Shown here piece after piece: positions 54,661 through 62,580 of a DNA stretch of 64,000 nt. Under the pieces are notes generated by a model, which saw only the letters and a program-made list of their open reading frames with translations, did no database searches and had not been told where the DNA came from. The DNA is from Deltaproteobacteria bacterium. Lineage in GTDB: Bacteria > Myxococcota_A > Polyangia > Haliangiales > JADYYK01. Within the stretch, counting starts at the first letter, position 1; every line of letters begins with the position of its first letter. The stretch is taken from contig JADYYK010000008.1 of the NCBI GenBank assembly GCA_020853705.1, forward strand, positions 24,393 through 88,392, read 5' to 3'. The translations under genes were made by a program, and so were the position numbers.

Positions 54661-55806
54661 ATGCGGCTCGCGGACAAGGCGCCCCTGCTGGGCGGGGGCA
54701 TCTTCTTCGGTCTGATGGCGCGGGCAGAGCAGGCGGTGGCGCGCGGCCGCGCCCTGGTGCCGCTGCACCTCGGCGATTCGCACCTGCCGCCGCCGCAGGT
54801 GGTGACGCTGCCCGCCCTGGTCAGCGAGCCCGGGGTGCACCAGTACGGCGCCATCGCGGGTGAGCCCGTGCTGCACGAGGCGGTGTCGGACAAGCTGGCG
54901 CGACAGGGGTTGCCCTGGCGCGGCCCGGCCGAGGTGCAGATCACCTGCGGCGCGACCCACGCGCTGCTGTGTGGCCTGCTGGCCATCGGCAACCCGGGTG
55001 ACGAGGTGGTGCTGCCGGCGCCGTTCTGGCCGCTGATCAGGGGGATCGCGCGCACCGCCAGCATGGTGGCGGTCGAGCTGCCGCTCTTGTCGGCGCGCGG
55101 ACGGGTGCCGCTGCCCGAGCGGGTGGCCGCCGCGATCGGGCCGAAGACCAGGGCGATCTATGTGGCCTCGCCCAACAACCCCGACGGCCACGTGACCCCG
55201 CGCGCCGAGCTGGAGGCGGTCGTGGCGCTGGCGCGGCAGCACGATCTCTGGCTGCTGTCGGACGAGGTCTACGAGGACCTCGACTACCGGCCCATCCACG
55301 CGGTGCCGCTGGCCGCGCTGCCCGGCGCCGCCGAGCGCACCATCTCGGTGTGGTCGCTGTCCAAGAGCTACGCCCTGGCCGGCCTGCGCGTCGGCTACCT
55401 GGCCGGGCCCAGCGAGCTCATCGCGGTGGTGCGCCGCCTGGTCACGCACACGGTGTACAACGTGCCCGCGGCGACCCAGCGCGCCGCCGCCGCCGCGTTG
55501 ACCAGCGGTCCGCCTCAGTATCAGGGCGCCTTCAGACGGGCGCGTGATCAGGCCGTCGCCGGGCTGGCCGCGCTGGGTCCGCTGCCCGGCCTGCAGGCGC
55601 CCGACGGCGGCACCTTCCTGTTCCTGGACCTGTCAGGCTTCGGCCCCGACGCCCTGGAGCGGCTGGCCGACGACGGCGTGGTGCTGGCCCCGGGCGACGC
55701 CTTCGGCGCCGCCTATGGCGGCTGGGCCCGGCTGTGCTTCACCGCGACCTCGTCGGAGGTGCTGGCCGACGGGCTTTCGCGCATGGTACGCGTGCTCGGC
55801 CGATGA
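54661..55806 (+). CDS. Class I/II PLP-dependent aminotransferase
   Basis: 381 residues from ATG 54661. Fold type I features: GVHQYGAIAGEPVLHEAV at the substrate side, VTCGATHALLCGLLA-like turn near residue 95, ASPNNPDGHVTPRAEL, SDEVYEDLDY (the Asp that holds the pyridine ring), and SLSKSYALAGLRVGYL with the Schiff-base Lys. A C-terminal Arg in GWARLCFTAT would bind the substrate carboxylate. Closest to the aspartate/alanine-type aminotransferase group; the amino acid cannot be read. Its stop overlaps prmC by 4 nt. Confidence 0.9.
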   Translation: MRLADKAPLLGGGIFFGLMARAEQAVARGRALVPLHLGDSHLPPPQVVTLPALVSEPGVHQYGAIAGEPVLHEAVSDKLARQGLPWRGPAEVQITCGATHALLCGLLAIGNPGDEVVLPAPFWPLIRGIARTASMVAVELPLLSARGRVPLPERVAAAIGPKTRAIYVASPNNPDGHVTPRAELEAVVALARQHDLWLLSDEVYEDLDYRPIHAVPLAALPGAAERTISVWSLSKSYALAGLRVGYLAGPSELIAVVRRLVTHTVYNVPAATQRAAAAALTSGPPQYQGAFRRARDQAVAGLAALGPLPGLQAPDGGTFLFLDLSGFGPDALERLADDGVVLAPGDAFGAAYGGWARLCFTATSSEVLADGLSRMVRVLGR

Positions 55807-56702
55807 ACCCCGAGCGAGGAAACGGAGGCGGAGACGGAGCAGCGCGCCCCCCGGGCGAGCTGTGGACCGTCCAGCGCGTCCTGACCTGGACCGCCAACAA
55901 GTTCGCCGAGCGCGACAAGCAGCCGGCGCGCCTCGAGGCCGAGGTGCTGCTGGCCCACGTGCTGAAGATGAACCGGGTCTCGCTGTACGTGAACTATGAG
56001 CGCCCGCTGGACCCCGCCGAGCTGGCGGCCTATCGCGAGCTGGTCAAGCGGCGCCTGGCCGGCGAGCCCTCGGCCTACCTGGTCGGCAAGCAGGAGTTCT
56101 GGGCCTTGCCGCTGGCGGTCGACGCTCGCGTGCTGGTGCCGCGCCGGGACACCGAGACCCTGGTCGAGACCGCGCTCGAGCTCCTGGGCAACTCTGGCGT
56201 CGTGGCGCCGCGCATCCTCGACATCGGCACCGGGTCGGGCGCCATCGCGCTGGCGCTGGCCAAGACGCGGCCGGATGCCAGCGTGGTCGCGACGGACGTG
56301 TCTGCCGACGCGCTCGAGGTCGCGCAGGTCAATGCCGCGGCGCTGGGGCTGGACGACCGGGTCAGCTTCGCCGAGGGTGATCTCGCCGCGAGCGCCAGCG
56401 GGCCGTTCAACCTGGTGGTGTCGAACCCGCCCTACATCCGCGCCGGTGACCTCGCCGGCCTGATGGCCGAGGTGCGCCATGAGCCGCGCCTGGCGCTCGA
56501 CGGCGGGGCCGATGGCCTGGCGGTGTATCGCCGGCTGATCCCGGTCGCGGCTGGGCTCCTGGCGGAGGGTGGGGCGCTGGCGCTGGAGATCGGCGCGGAG
56601 CAGGCCGCCGAGGTCAGTGCGCTGGTCAGCGCGGCGGGGCTGACGGCCGAGACGCGCCGGGATCTGGCGCGCCTCGACCGGGTCGTGATCGGCAGAAAAT
56701 AG
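55803..56702 (+). CDS. prmC: Peptide chain release factor N5-glutamine methyltransferase
   Basis: 299 residues. The N-terminal helical domain contains LTWTANKFAERDKQPARLEAEVLLAHVL and VKRRLAGEPSAYLVGKQEFW, as in HemK/PrmC. The Rossmann part has VPRRDTETLVETAL, ILDIGTGSGAIALALA and the NPPY catalytic motif in VVSNPPYIRAGDL, all expected for methylation of the GGQ glutamine of release factors. prfA is not next to it; the aminotransferase upstream overlaps by 4 nt. Confidence 0.93.
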   Translation: MNPERGNGGGDGAARPPGELWTVQRVLTWTANKFAERDKQPARLEAEVLLAHVLKMNRVSLYVNYERPLDPAELAAYRELVKRRLAGEPSAYLVGKQEFWALPLAVDARVLVPRRDTETLVETALELLGNSGVVAPRILDIGTGSGAIALALAKTRPDASVVATDVSADALEVAQVNAAALGLDDRVSFAEGDLAASASGPFNLVVSNPPYIRAGDLAGLMAEVRHEPRLALDGGADGLAVYRRLIPVAAGLLAEGGALALEIGAEQAAEVSALVSAAGLTAETRRDLARLDRVVIGRK

Positions 56703-56713
56703 ACTGAAGACAG

Positions 56714-59700
56714 CTAGCCACGACGGCGGCGGCGCACCACCACCAGGAGCAGCGCGCCCAGCACCAGGGCCAGGCCCGCCAGGCCGGCCACGCCGCGGCC
56801 GCCATGCAGCGCGATCTCGCAGCCGCCGCCACCGCCGCCGCTGCCGGCGCGCTTGCCGAACTCCAGCGGCGTATTGAAGTTGTTCGAGTTCCAGTTGTCG
56901 TGCGCGAAGGTCGGCCAGTCGACGCGACCCTTGCTGACGCCGTCGGTGTGCCACGCGAAGACGTAGCCCGAGCGCGTCGTGATCACGAGCTCCAGCTTGC
57001 CGTCACCGTCGAGGTCGCCCAGGGTGGGCGCGCTGGTGATCCACTGCCCGGTGAACTTGGGCCAGCCCTTGGGCTCCTTGCCGTTCACGTCGACCGCGCG
57101 CACGTAGTAGCCGCCCGAGGCCGAGATGGCCTCGACCTTGCCGTCGTTGTCGACGTCGACCACGGCCGGGTTCATGAAGAACTGCCAGTCGTCCATGCGG
57201 TGCGGGAAGCCGGGGAAGAACTTGCCGGTCTTGAGGTTCCAGGCGTCGAGGTGGTGATCGAAGTTCTCGCGCTTGCCCGAGCCGGCGAAGGCCTTGGCGG
57301 CGCCGAAGCCGGCGGCCGGCTGCACCAGGTCGGGGGTGCCATCGTTGTTGAGGTCGCCGAAGCTGGGGTTGGCGATCAGGATGACCGAGGGCACGTCGTC
57401 GGAGTTCGAGGCCGTCCCGTACGGGTTGTTCGACAGCGCGATGAAGTCCTTGCCCGAGCCGTCGGCGCGGATGACCTTGGGGATGCTGGCGATGCCCGAC
57501 ACCGTGACCTCGTCCTTGCCGTCACCGTCGAGGTCGGCCAGCGCCGGGCTGTTGGGCAGCCCCTCGCCGACCAGCGGCAGCACGCGGGTCGAGCGCAGCC
57601 GGAACGGGAAGCCGGGCAGCGCGCTGCCATCGCTGGCGCGCACCGCATAGACGCGCCCGAAGCTGTCGCCGTCGTAGCTCTCGGTCGTCGTCGTCACGAT
57701 GTCCCAGTTGCCGTCGCCGTCGAGATCGCCGACCGCGGGCGCGCTGACGATGCGGCGCTGCTGGTCGCCGTCCTGCATCTTCTTGGGCCAGTTCGCCTGC
57801 TTGCTGCCATCGGCGCGCCAGATGTAGACGAAGCCGTCCGAGCCCGCCTGCACGATCTCCAGCTTGGTGTCCTTGTCGACGTCCCACAGCAGCGGGCCCA
57901 CGGTGAAGCCGTCGTCGATGAAGTTCTTGGTCGAGGCCCCGTTGGCGTTGGCGCGATCGATCTGCACCGGGAAGCCGGCGCGCGTCGAGCCATCGGGCTC
58001 GAACACGAACAGGAAGCCATCGTAGGACGACACCACGACCTCCTTCTTGCCGTCGAGATCGAGATCGCCGACCGCGGGCACGTTGATGGCCACGCCCGAC
58101 TGCCGGTCGGGGCTGAGGCCGCCCGCCATGAAGGCGCGCTGGGTGCGGTGTGACCCCGGCGCGCCCATGGCCAGCGCCGGGTGCGGGTTCAGCTTGGCCG
58201 GCCAGCCCGGAAGCTCGCTGCCATCGACCTTGAAGGCGTGCACGATCCCGCCCGAGTCGACCGCGATGATCTCGCGCTTGCCGTCGCCATCGAGGTCGGC
58301 CAGCTTGACCGAGGCCTCCATCGACGACGGCAGCTTGATGGGGAAGCCGGGCAGCAGGGTGGAGTCGCGGTGGACCTGGAACGAGCGCCGCGCCTCGCCC
58401 TTGGTGCCCTCGAGGCGGTTGTCGGCCGAGTGCAGCGTGACCCGCACGCGCAGCGTGACCAGGTGCTTGTTGACGTGCAGATCGGGCTCCGGCATGGCCG
58501 GCTCGTCGACCGTGATCGACGACAGATCGAACATGGCCAGGGTGGCGTCCTTCTGCTCCATGGTCGTCATCTGGCCCATCGACAGCGTCTTCCAGTCGGT
58601 GTCCATCGGCTCGACGCCCTTGGCCCACTCGACCACGTAGTCGTAGCTGGAGAACAGATCCTGGCGATAGGTGATGGACCCGGTGACCGCGACCATCGGG
58701 GTCTGGCCGGGATCGACCAGGGCGAACCACTTGGGCGAGGTCACGTCGACCTCGGGCGGGATGCGGCCGGCCTCGATGGCGTCGAGCGCCTTGCGCACGT
58801 TGACGCGGCCGTAGCCGAAGCGCTGCTCCCAGCCCGGGCGGTTCAGGTAGAGGCCACGCGCCAGCGCCTTGGCGTCGGTGTCGATGGAGGGGTCATAGAT
58901 GTCGTCGACATTCATGTTGAGCAGCTGCAGCACCTCGCCCGCCGAGAGCCGGCGTGACTGCGTCAGATCGGTTGCGAAGGCGCCGTCGGGCGGCTGCAGG
59001 TTCTGCTTGAGGGCAAACGAGTACAGCAGGCCCGAGATCCCCGCGCCGCGGCCGGTCGCCTCCGACGAGCAGGCCGTGCCGGGCACCGACAGCGCCAGCT
59101 GCGGGCCGTAGTTGGTGCAGTTGTTGAACGCGTTGAAGGTCTTGGCCGCCTCGATGCCGTCGGAGTCGTAGCGCGTCGCGTGCACGTACCAGGTGTGGTT
59201 GGCGGTGCCGGGCAGGTTGTGATGGAAGCTGTTCTCGTCGGCCGCGCTGGCGACCACGATGACGCCGTTCTTGTAGGCGTAGTCGATGGCGTCGAAGGCC
59301 AGCGCCGGCCCGTTGATGCCGCCCAGCGCCTCCTGGATGATCGACGCGCCGTTGTCGACCGCGTACAGCGTCGCCATCGCGAAGTCACCGGCGTCGACCA
59401 CGAAGGAGTCTCCGCAGCGCAGCATGACCACGCTGCAGTCGGGGCACACGCCGGCCGAGCCGCGGCCGTTGTTGGCCTGCGCGGTGGAGTCGTTGGCCTC
59501 GCCGGTGCCGTGGCCGAACTGGACATCGTCCTTGGGGTTGTTGTCGTTGTCGAAGAAGTCCCAGCCCGAGATGTCATCGATGTAGCCGTTGCCGTCGGCG
59601 TCGGTGCCATCCGAGAAGGTCATGATGAGATCCTCGGGATCGAGGATGCTGTTGCCGTTCTTGTCGCTGACGCGGCTGTCGCACGCCGTGGTCGGCAGCG

Positions 59701-60187
59701 CGCCGCCCGACTGGTTGGAGTAGTCCTGCATGTTGAAGCGGCCGTCGCCGTTGGCGTCCCAGCCGTCGGCCGGGTTGCGCGGCACGGTGCCGCGGCAGGC
59801 GGCCTCGGGCTCGGGCAGCTCGCCGCGGCTGAGATAGAAGCGGTTGGTCAGATCGTCGGAGTTCCACTCGATGCCGGAGTCGAGCTCGCCGATCAGGATC
59901 TGCGGGTGGCCCTGGGTCTTGATCCAGGCGCGATCGGCGTGGAAGCCGGAGCCGATCATGCGCTCGTACTCGGTCAGCTCGGCGGGGCGGAGGACGCTAT
60001 CCGGGATGTAGGAAAAGTAATTCCACCGACCAGGATATCCGGGGTCGTTGGGCTGGTTGACGCGCTGCTTGAGATCGTCGCCCTCGTTGGGCGGCCAGGC
60101 GGCGTGGGCATCCCCGCCGTGGCCGGGCCAGCGGGCGGCGAGCACGAGGACGGCGGCGGCAGCGGCGACCAGTCGAAATCGCTTCAT
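56714..60187 (-). CDS. Secreted subtilase with FG-GAP repeats and MYXO-CTERM-like tail
   Basis: 1157 residues; GTGAGGA lies before ATG 60187. Signal peptide to DAHA. The S8 domain (about 95-400) has Asp 103 in GELDSGIEW, His 226 in FGHGTGEAND and Ser 374/375 in TACSSEATGRGAGISG, matching the D-H-S order although the usual GTSMAAP reads SSEATG. Insertions rich in DGDG/DGNG (DGWDANGDGRF, TDADGNGYID) look like calcium loops. From ~570 to ~1090 lie FG-GAP repeats such as VGDLDLDGKKEVVV, ADLDGDGKDEVTV and LGDLDGDGKLELVI. The end, GGCEIALHGGRG, a hydrophobic helix and RRRRR, is a MYXO-CTERM-like sorting signal. Surface-anchored protease or adhesin. Confidence 0.9.
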   Translation of the reverse strand: MKRFRLVAAAAAVLVLAARWPGHGGDAHAAWPPNEGDDLKQRVNQPNDPGYPGRWNYFSYIPDSVLRPAELTEYERMIGSGFHADRAWIKTQGHPQILIGELDSGIEWNSDDLTNRFYLSRGELPEPEAACRGTVPRNPADGWDANGDGRFNMQDYSNQSGGALPTTACDSRVSDKNGNSILDPEDLIMTFSDGTDADGNGYIDDISGWDFFDNDNNPKDDVQFGHGTGEANDSTAQANNGRGSAGVCPDCSVVMLRCGDSFVVDAGDFAMATLYAVDNGASIIQEALGGINGPALAFDAIDYAYKNGVIVVASAADENSFHHNLPGTANHTWYVHATRYDSDGIEAAKTFNAFNNCTNYGPQLALSVPGTACSSEATGRGAGISGLLYSFALKQNLQPPDGAFATDLTQSRRLSAGEVLQLLNMNVDDIYDPSIDTDAKALARGLYLNRPGWEQRFGYGRVNVRKALDAIEAGRIPPEVDVTSPKWFALVDPGQTPMVAVTGSITYRQDLFSSYDYVVEWAKGVEPMDTDWKTLSMGQMTTMEQKDATLAMFDLSSITVDEPAMPEPDLHVNKHLVTLRVRVTLHSADNRLEGTKGEARRSFQVHRDSTLLPGFPIKLPSSMEASVKLADLDGDGKREIIAVDSGGIVHAFKVDGSELPGWPAKLNPHPALAMGAPGSHRTQRAFMAGGLSPDRQSGVAINVPAVGDLDLDGKKEVVVSSYDGFLFVFEPDGSTRAGFPVQIDRANANGASTKNFIDDGFTVGPLLWDVDKDTKLEIVQAGSDGFVYIWRADGSKQANWPKKMQDGDQQRRIVSAPAVGDLDGDGNWDIVTTTTESYDGDSFGRVYAVRASDGSALPGFPFRLRSTRVLPLVGEGLPNSPALADLDGDGKDEVTVSGIASIPKVIRADGSGKDFIALSNNPYGTASNSDDVPSVILIANPSFGDLNNDGTPDLVQPAAGFGAAKAFAGSGKRENFDHHLDAWNLKTGKFFPGFPHRMDDWQFFMNPAVVDVDNDGKVEAISASGGYYVRAVDVNGKEPKGWPKFTGQWITSAPTLGDLDGDGKLELVITTRSGYVFAWHTDGVSKGRVDWPTFAHDNWNSNNFNTPLEFGKRAGSGGGGGGCEIALHGGRGVAGLAGLALVLGALLLVVVRRRRRG

Positions 60188-60301
60188 GAATCCTCACCCA
60201 GGTGGAAGCCAGGAAAGGCAGCATGCTACGCCAAAGGCCGAACGGGGTTCAAGTCGCAGCAGTTTTCTTGACTCGGATCCTGGGCAGGGCTACCCACGGG
60301 T

Positions 60302-61861
60302 ATGGCAGAGGCGATCCCGGCAGCGGACTCCAAGGAAGAGGTGCGGGAGGCCGAGGCGCGGGCAGCCGGGCGGGGCGTCCTGGTCATCGCCTTCGCCAAG
60401 GTCTACTTCATGATCGCGGGCGCGGGCATCGAGATCGCGCTGGCCCGCCTGCTCGGCCTGGCCCTGTATGGCGCCTACCGGTCGGTCATGAACATCGTGT
60501 CGCCGATCAACAACGTCATCGTCACCGGGACCATCCAGGCGGTGTCGAAGTTCACCAGCGAGGGCGGCGGCGACGCCCGGGCCGCGGCGGTGCAGCGCGC
60601 CGGCCTGCGCGCCCACCTCATCCTGGGCCTCGGCGTCTCGGCGATCTACCTGGCCCTGGCCGGGGTCATCGCCCGGCTGTCCGAGGACCACGGCATCACC
60701 AACCTCCTGCGCATCACCGCCGGCGTGGTGGTCTGCTACTCGTTCTATGCCGTCTTCGTCGGCACCGCCAACGGGCGGAGGCAGTTCACCAAGCAGGCCG
60801 GCCTCGACATCCTGTTCGCGACCCTGCGCGCCAGCCTGGTGGTCGGCGCGGCGGCGGCCGGCTTCGGGGTGCGCGGGTCGCTGATCGGCTTCGTGGTCGC
60901 GGCGGCCACCATCCTGACCGTGGCCTCGCTGGTGGTCGGCATGTGGCGCACCGGGGGCGAGGTCTTCCCGACCCGGCGCGTGCTGGCCTTCCTGGGCCAG
61001 GTCGCGCTGTACGCGGCCATCATGAACCTCATCATGTTCGTCGATCAGCTGCTGCTCAAGCCCCTGGTCAAGCACCACGCCGAGGCGCTGGGCATGGCGA
61101 CCGAGGCCGCCAAGAAGGTGGCCAACCTGCACGTCGGCCTGTACAGCGCGGTGCAGAACCTGGCCCGCCTGTCGTACCAGGCCATCCTGGCGGTCACCTT
61201 CGTCATCTTCCCGCTGGTGTCGCGGTCGACCTTCGACAAGGACACCGAGGCGACCCAGGGCTACATCCGGCAGACCCTGCGCTACTCGCTGATCTTCGCG
61301 GCGGCCATGGGCGTGGTGCTGGCCGCCAACGCCACCGCGCTGCTGGGCATCCCGTACAAGCCGGAGTTCCAGATCGGCGGCCCGGCGCTGGCGGTGCTGG
61401 CGTTCGGCAACGTCGCCTTCGCGGTGCTGACCATCTCGGGCACCATCCTGAACGGCGCCGGGCGCACCGGGACCACGGTGGCCATCGCGGCGGTCACGCT
61501 GCTCCTCGCCGCGGGCGGCAACTACATCGTCATCGAACGCGTCGACCTCGGCCACGAGACCCTGCTGGCGTGCGCGCTGGCGACCTCGGGCGCGATGCTG
61601 ATCGGCTGCATCATCTCGGGCCTCGCCATCCGGCGCGCGTTCGGCGCCTTCCTGCCCATGCTGACGCTGGCGCGCGTGATCATCGCGATCGGGGTGTGCA
61701 TGGGGCTGGCGCGCGTCATCCCCGACCGCGGCAAGCTGATGACGCTGGCGGAGACCGCGCTGATGGGCGTGATCTTCCTGGGGGTCCTGGTGCTGACGCG
61801 CGAGCTCGGCAAGGCCGACGTGGAGCGCTTCGCCAAGGTCCTCAGGCGCAAGAAGTCGTAA
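60302..61861 (+). CDS. Polysaccharide/lipid flippase (MOP superfamily)
   Basis: 519 residues, about 13-14 membrane helices in a pattern matching Wzx/MurJ-type oligosaccharide flippases: an early FAKVYFMIAGAGIEIALARLLG, a substrate-side GAYRSVMNIVSPINNVIVTG, several GTANGRRQF-type loops, and closing helices ALMGVIFLGVLVLTREL. A Lys-rich C-terminus follows. It would turn undecaprenyl-linked sugars, or another lipid-linked intermediate, across the inner membrane. The acceptor is unknown; the GT39-like enzyme elsewhere in the window and the subtilase next door are its only nearby envelope genes. Confidence 0.85.
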   Translation: MAEAIPAADSKEEVREAEARAAGRGVLVIAFAKVYFMIAGAGIEIALARLLGLALYGAYRSVMNIVSPINNVIVTGTIQAVSKFTSEGGGDARAAAVQRAGLRAHLILGLGVSAIYLALAGVIARLSEDHGITNLLRITAGVVVCYSFYAVFVGTANGRRQFTKQAGLDILFATLRASLVVGAAAAGFGVRGSLIGFVVAAATILTVASLVVGMWRTGGEVFPTRRVLAFLGQVALYAAIMNLIMFVDQLLLKPLVKHHAEALGMATEAAKKVANLHVGLYSAVQNLARLSYQAILAVTFVIFPLVSRSTFDKDTEATQGYIRQTLRYSLIFAAAMGVVLAANATALLGIPYKPEFQIGGPALAVLAFGNVAFAVLTISGTILNGAGRTGTTVAIAAVTLLLAAGGNYIVIERVDLGHETLLACALATSGAMLIGCIISGLAIRRAFGAFLPMLTLARVIIAIGVCMGLARVIPDRGKLMTLAETALMGVIFLGVLVLTRELGKADVERFAKVLRRKKS

Positions 61862-61898
61862 AAGTTGCCCTCCCGGGAGCCAGGCATACCGTGGGGGC

Positions 61899-62495
61899 AT
61901 GCGCTGGTCCTTGCCCAGGAGTGACAGACAGGCCGAGCTGAAGGAAGACCTGCCGCTGGTGGTGCTGGCGCTGGCGGCGCTGGGGCTGGCCCTGCTGGGG
62001 CTGCTCTCGGGCTGTGCGCCGCCGGGCAACAGCAAGGCCGACCGGCTGCTCGACGAGGTCAACGCCTTCAACAACGCGGTGCGCTGGGATCGTCGCGAGG
62101 AGGCCATGCTGCGCCTGCCCGCGGGCAGCCGCAGCGCCTTCCTCGATCGGCTGGAGGAGATCGAGAAGGACATCCGCATCGACGACTGGGAGCTCGACCG
62201 GGCCCAGGTCGACTGGAAGAAGGGCCAGGCGCGCTTCCGCGTGCACTTCATGTGGCACAGCGAGCGCGACGCCCTGGTGCGCAAGACCTATGTCGAGCAG
62301 CGCTGGCGCCGCATGGGCAAGAAGTGGCTGATGACGCGCACGGTGACCCGCGTGGGCGAGCCGGTGCCGTCGTTCGAACCACCCGAGAATCCGCTGCAAG
62401 AGCTGCAGGAGGTGCCAGGGGTGCCAGGGGTGCCAGGGGTGGACGACAAGGCCGCCACTGCCGCCTCCGCCCCGGCCGCCATGCAGGATCTGTAG
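61899..62495 (+). CDS. Lipoprotein of unknown function with ~100-residue charged domain
   Basis: 198 residues. The lipoprotein signal ends at LLGLLSGC, an unusually late Cys near residue 39 after a charged start (RSDRQAELKED). The mature part holds a charged, mixed alpha/beta stretch (LLDEVNAFNNAVRWDRREEAMLRLP, RLEEIEKDIRIDDWELDRAQVDW, RFRVHFMWHSERDALVRK) ending YVEQRWRRMGKKW. A run of three EVPG/GVPG-like repeats (9-bp DNA units at 62409-62440) and a Pro/Ala tail close it. No family recognised. Confidence 0.7.
   Translation: MRWSLPRSDRQAELKEDLPLVVLALAALGLALLGLLSGCAPPGNSKADRLLDEVNAFNNAVRWDRREEAMLRLPAGSRSAFLDRLEEIEKDIRIDDWELDRAQVDWKKGQARFRVHFMWHSERDALVRKTYVEQRWRRMGKKWLMTRTVTRVGEPVPSFEPPENPLQELQEVPGVPGVPGVDDKAATAASAPAAMQDL
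62409..62440 (+). repeat. Three tandem 9-bp units (GGTGCCAGG)
   Basis: Units GGTGCCAGG recur with a one-base drift and code for V-P-G repeats at the end of the lipoprotein gene. Confidence 0.7.
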
Positions 62496-62542
62496 ACCTC
62501 ACAATCTTCTTGGGTTTCCTGGTGTTTCCGGGGCCTCCCCTC

Positions 62543-62548
62543 TATACT
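62543..62548 (+). promoter_or_regulatory. Possible -10 box of the TPR gene
   Basis: TATACT, 32 nt before ATG 62581, in a locally AT-richer stretch; no clear -35 is visible. Low confidence. Confidence 0.3.
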
Positions 62549-62580
62549 CGCGAGGGGATGATGTCCCGCGCCTTTGCGTC

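Noticed and set aside
53164..55449. Extended TldD frame starting at 55449
   Set aside because: The extra part lies antisense to the aminotransferase with its PLP motif; the ATG at 54636 fits family length.
60242..60301. TTGACT with 17-nt spacer to TACCCA before the flippase
   Set aside because: The -10 part is far from consensus and would start the transcript at the ATG itself.
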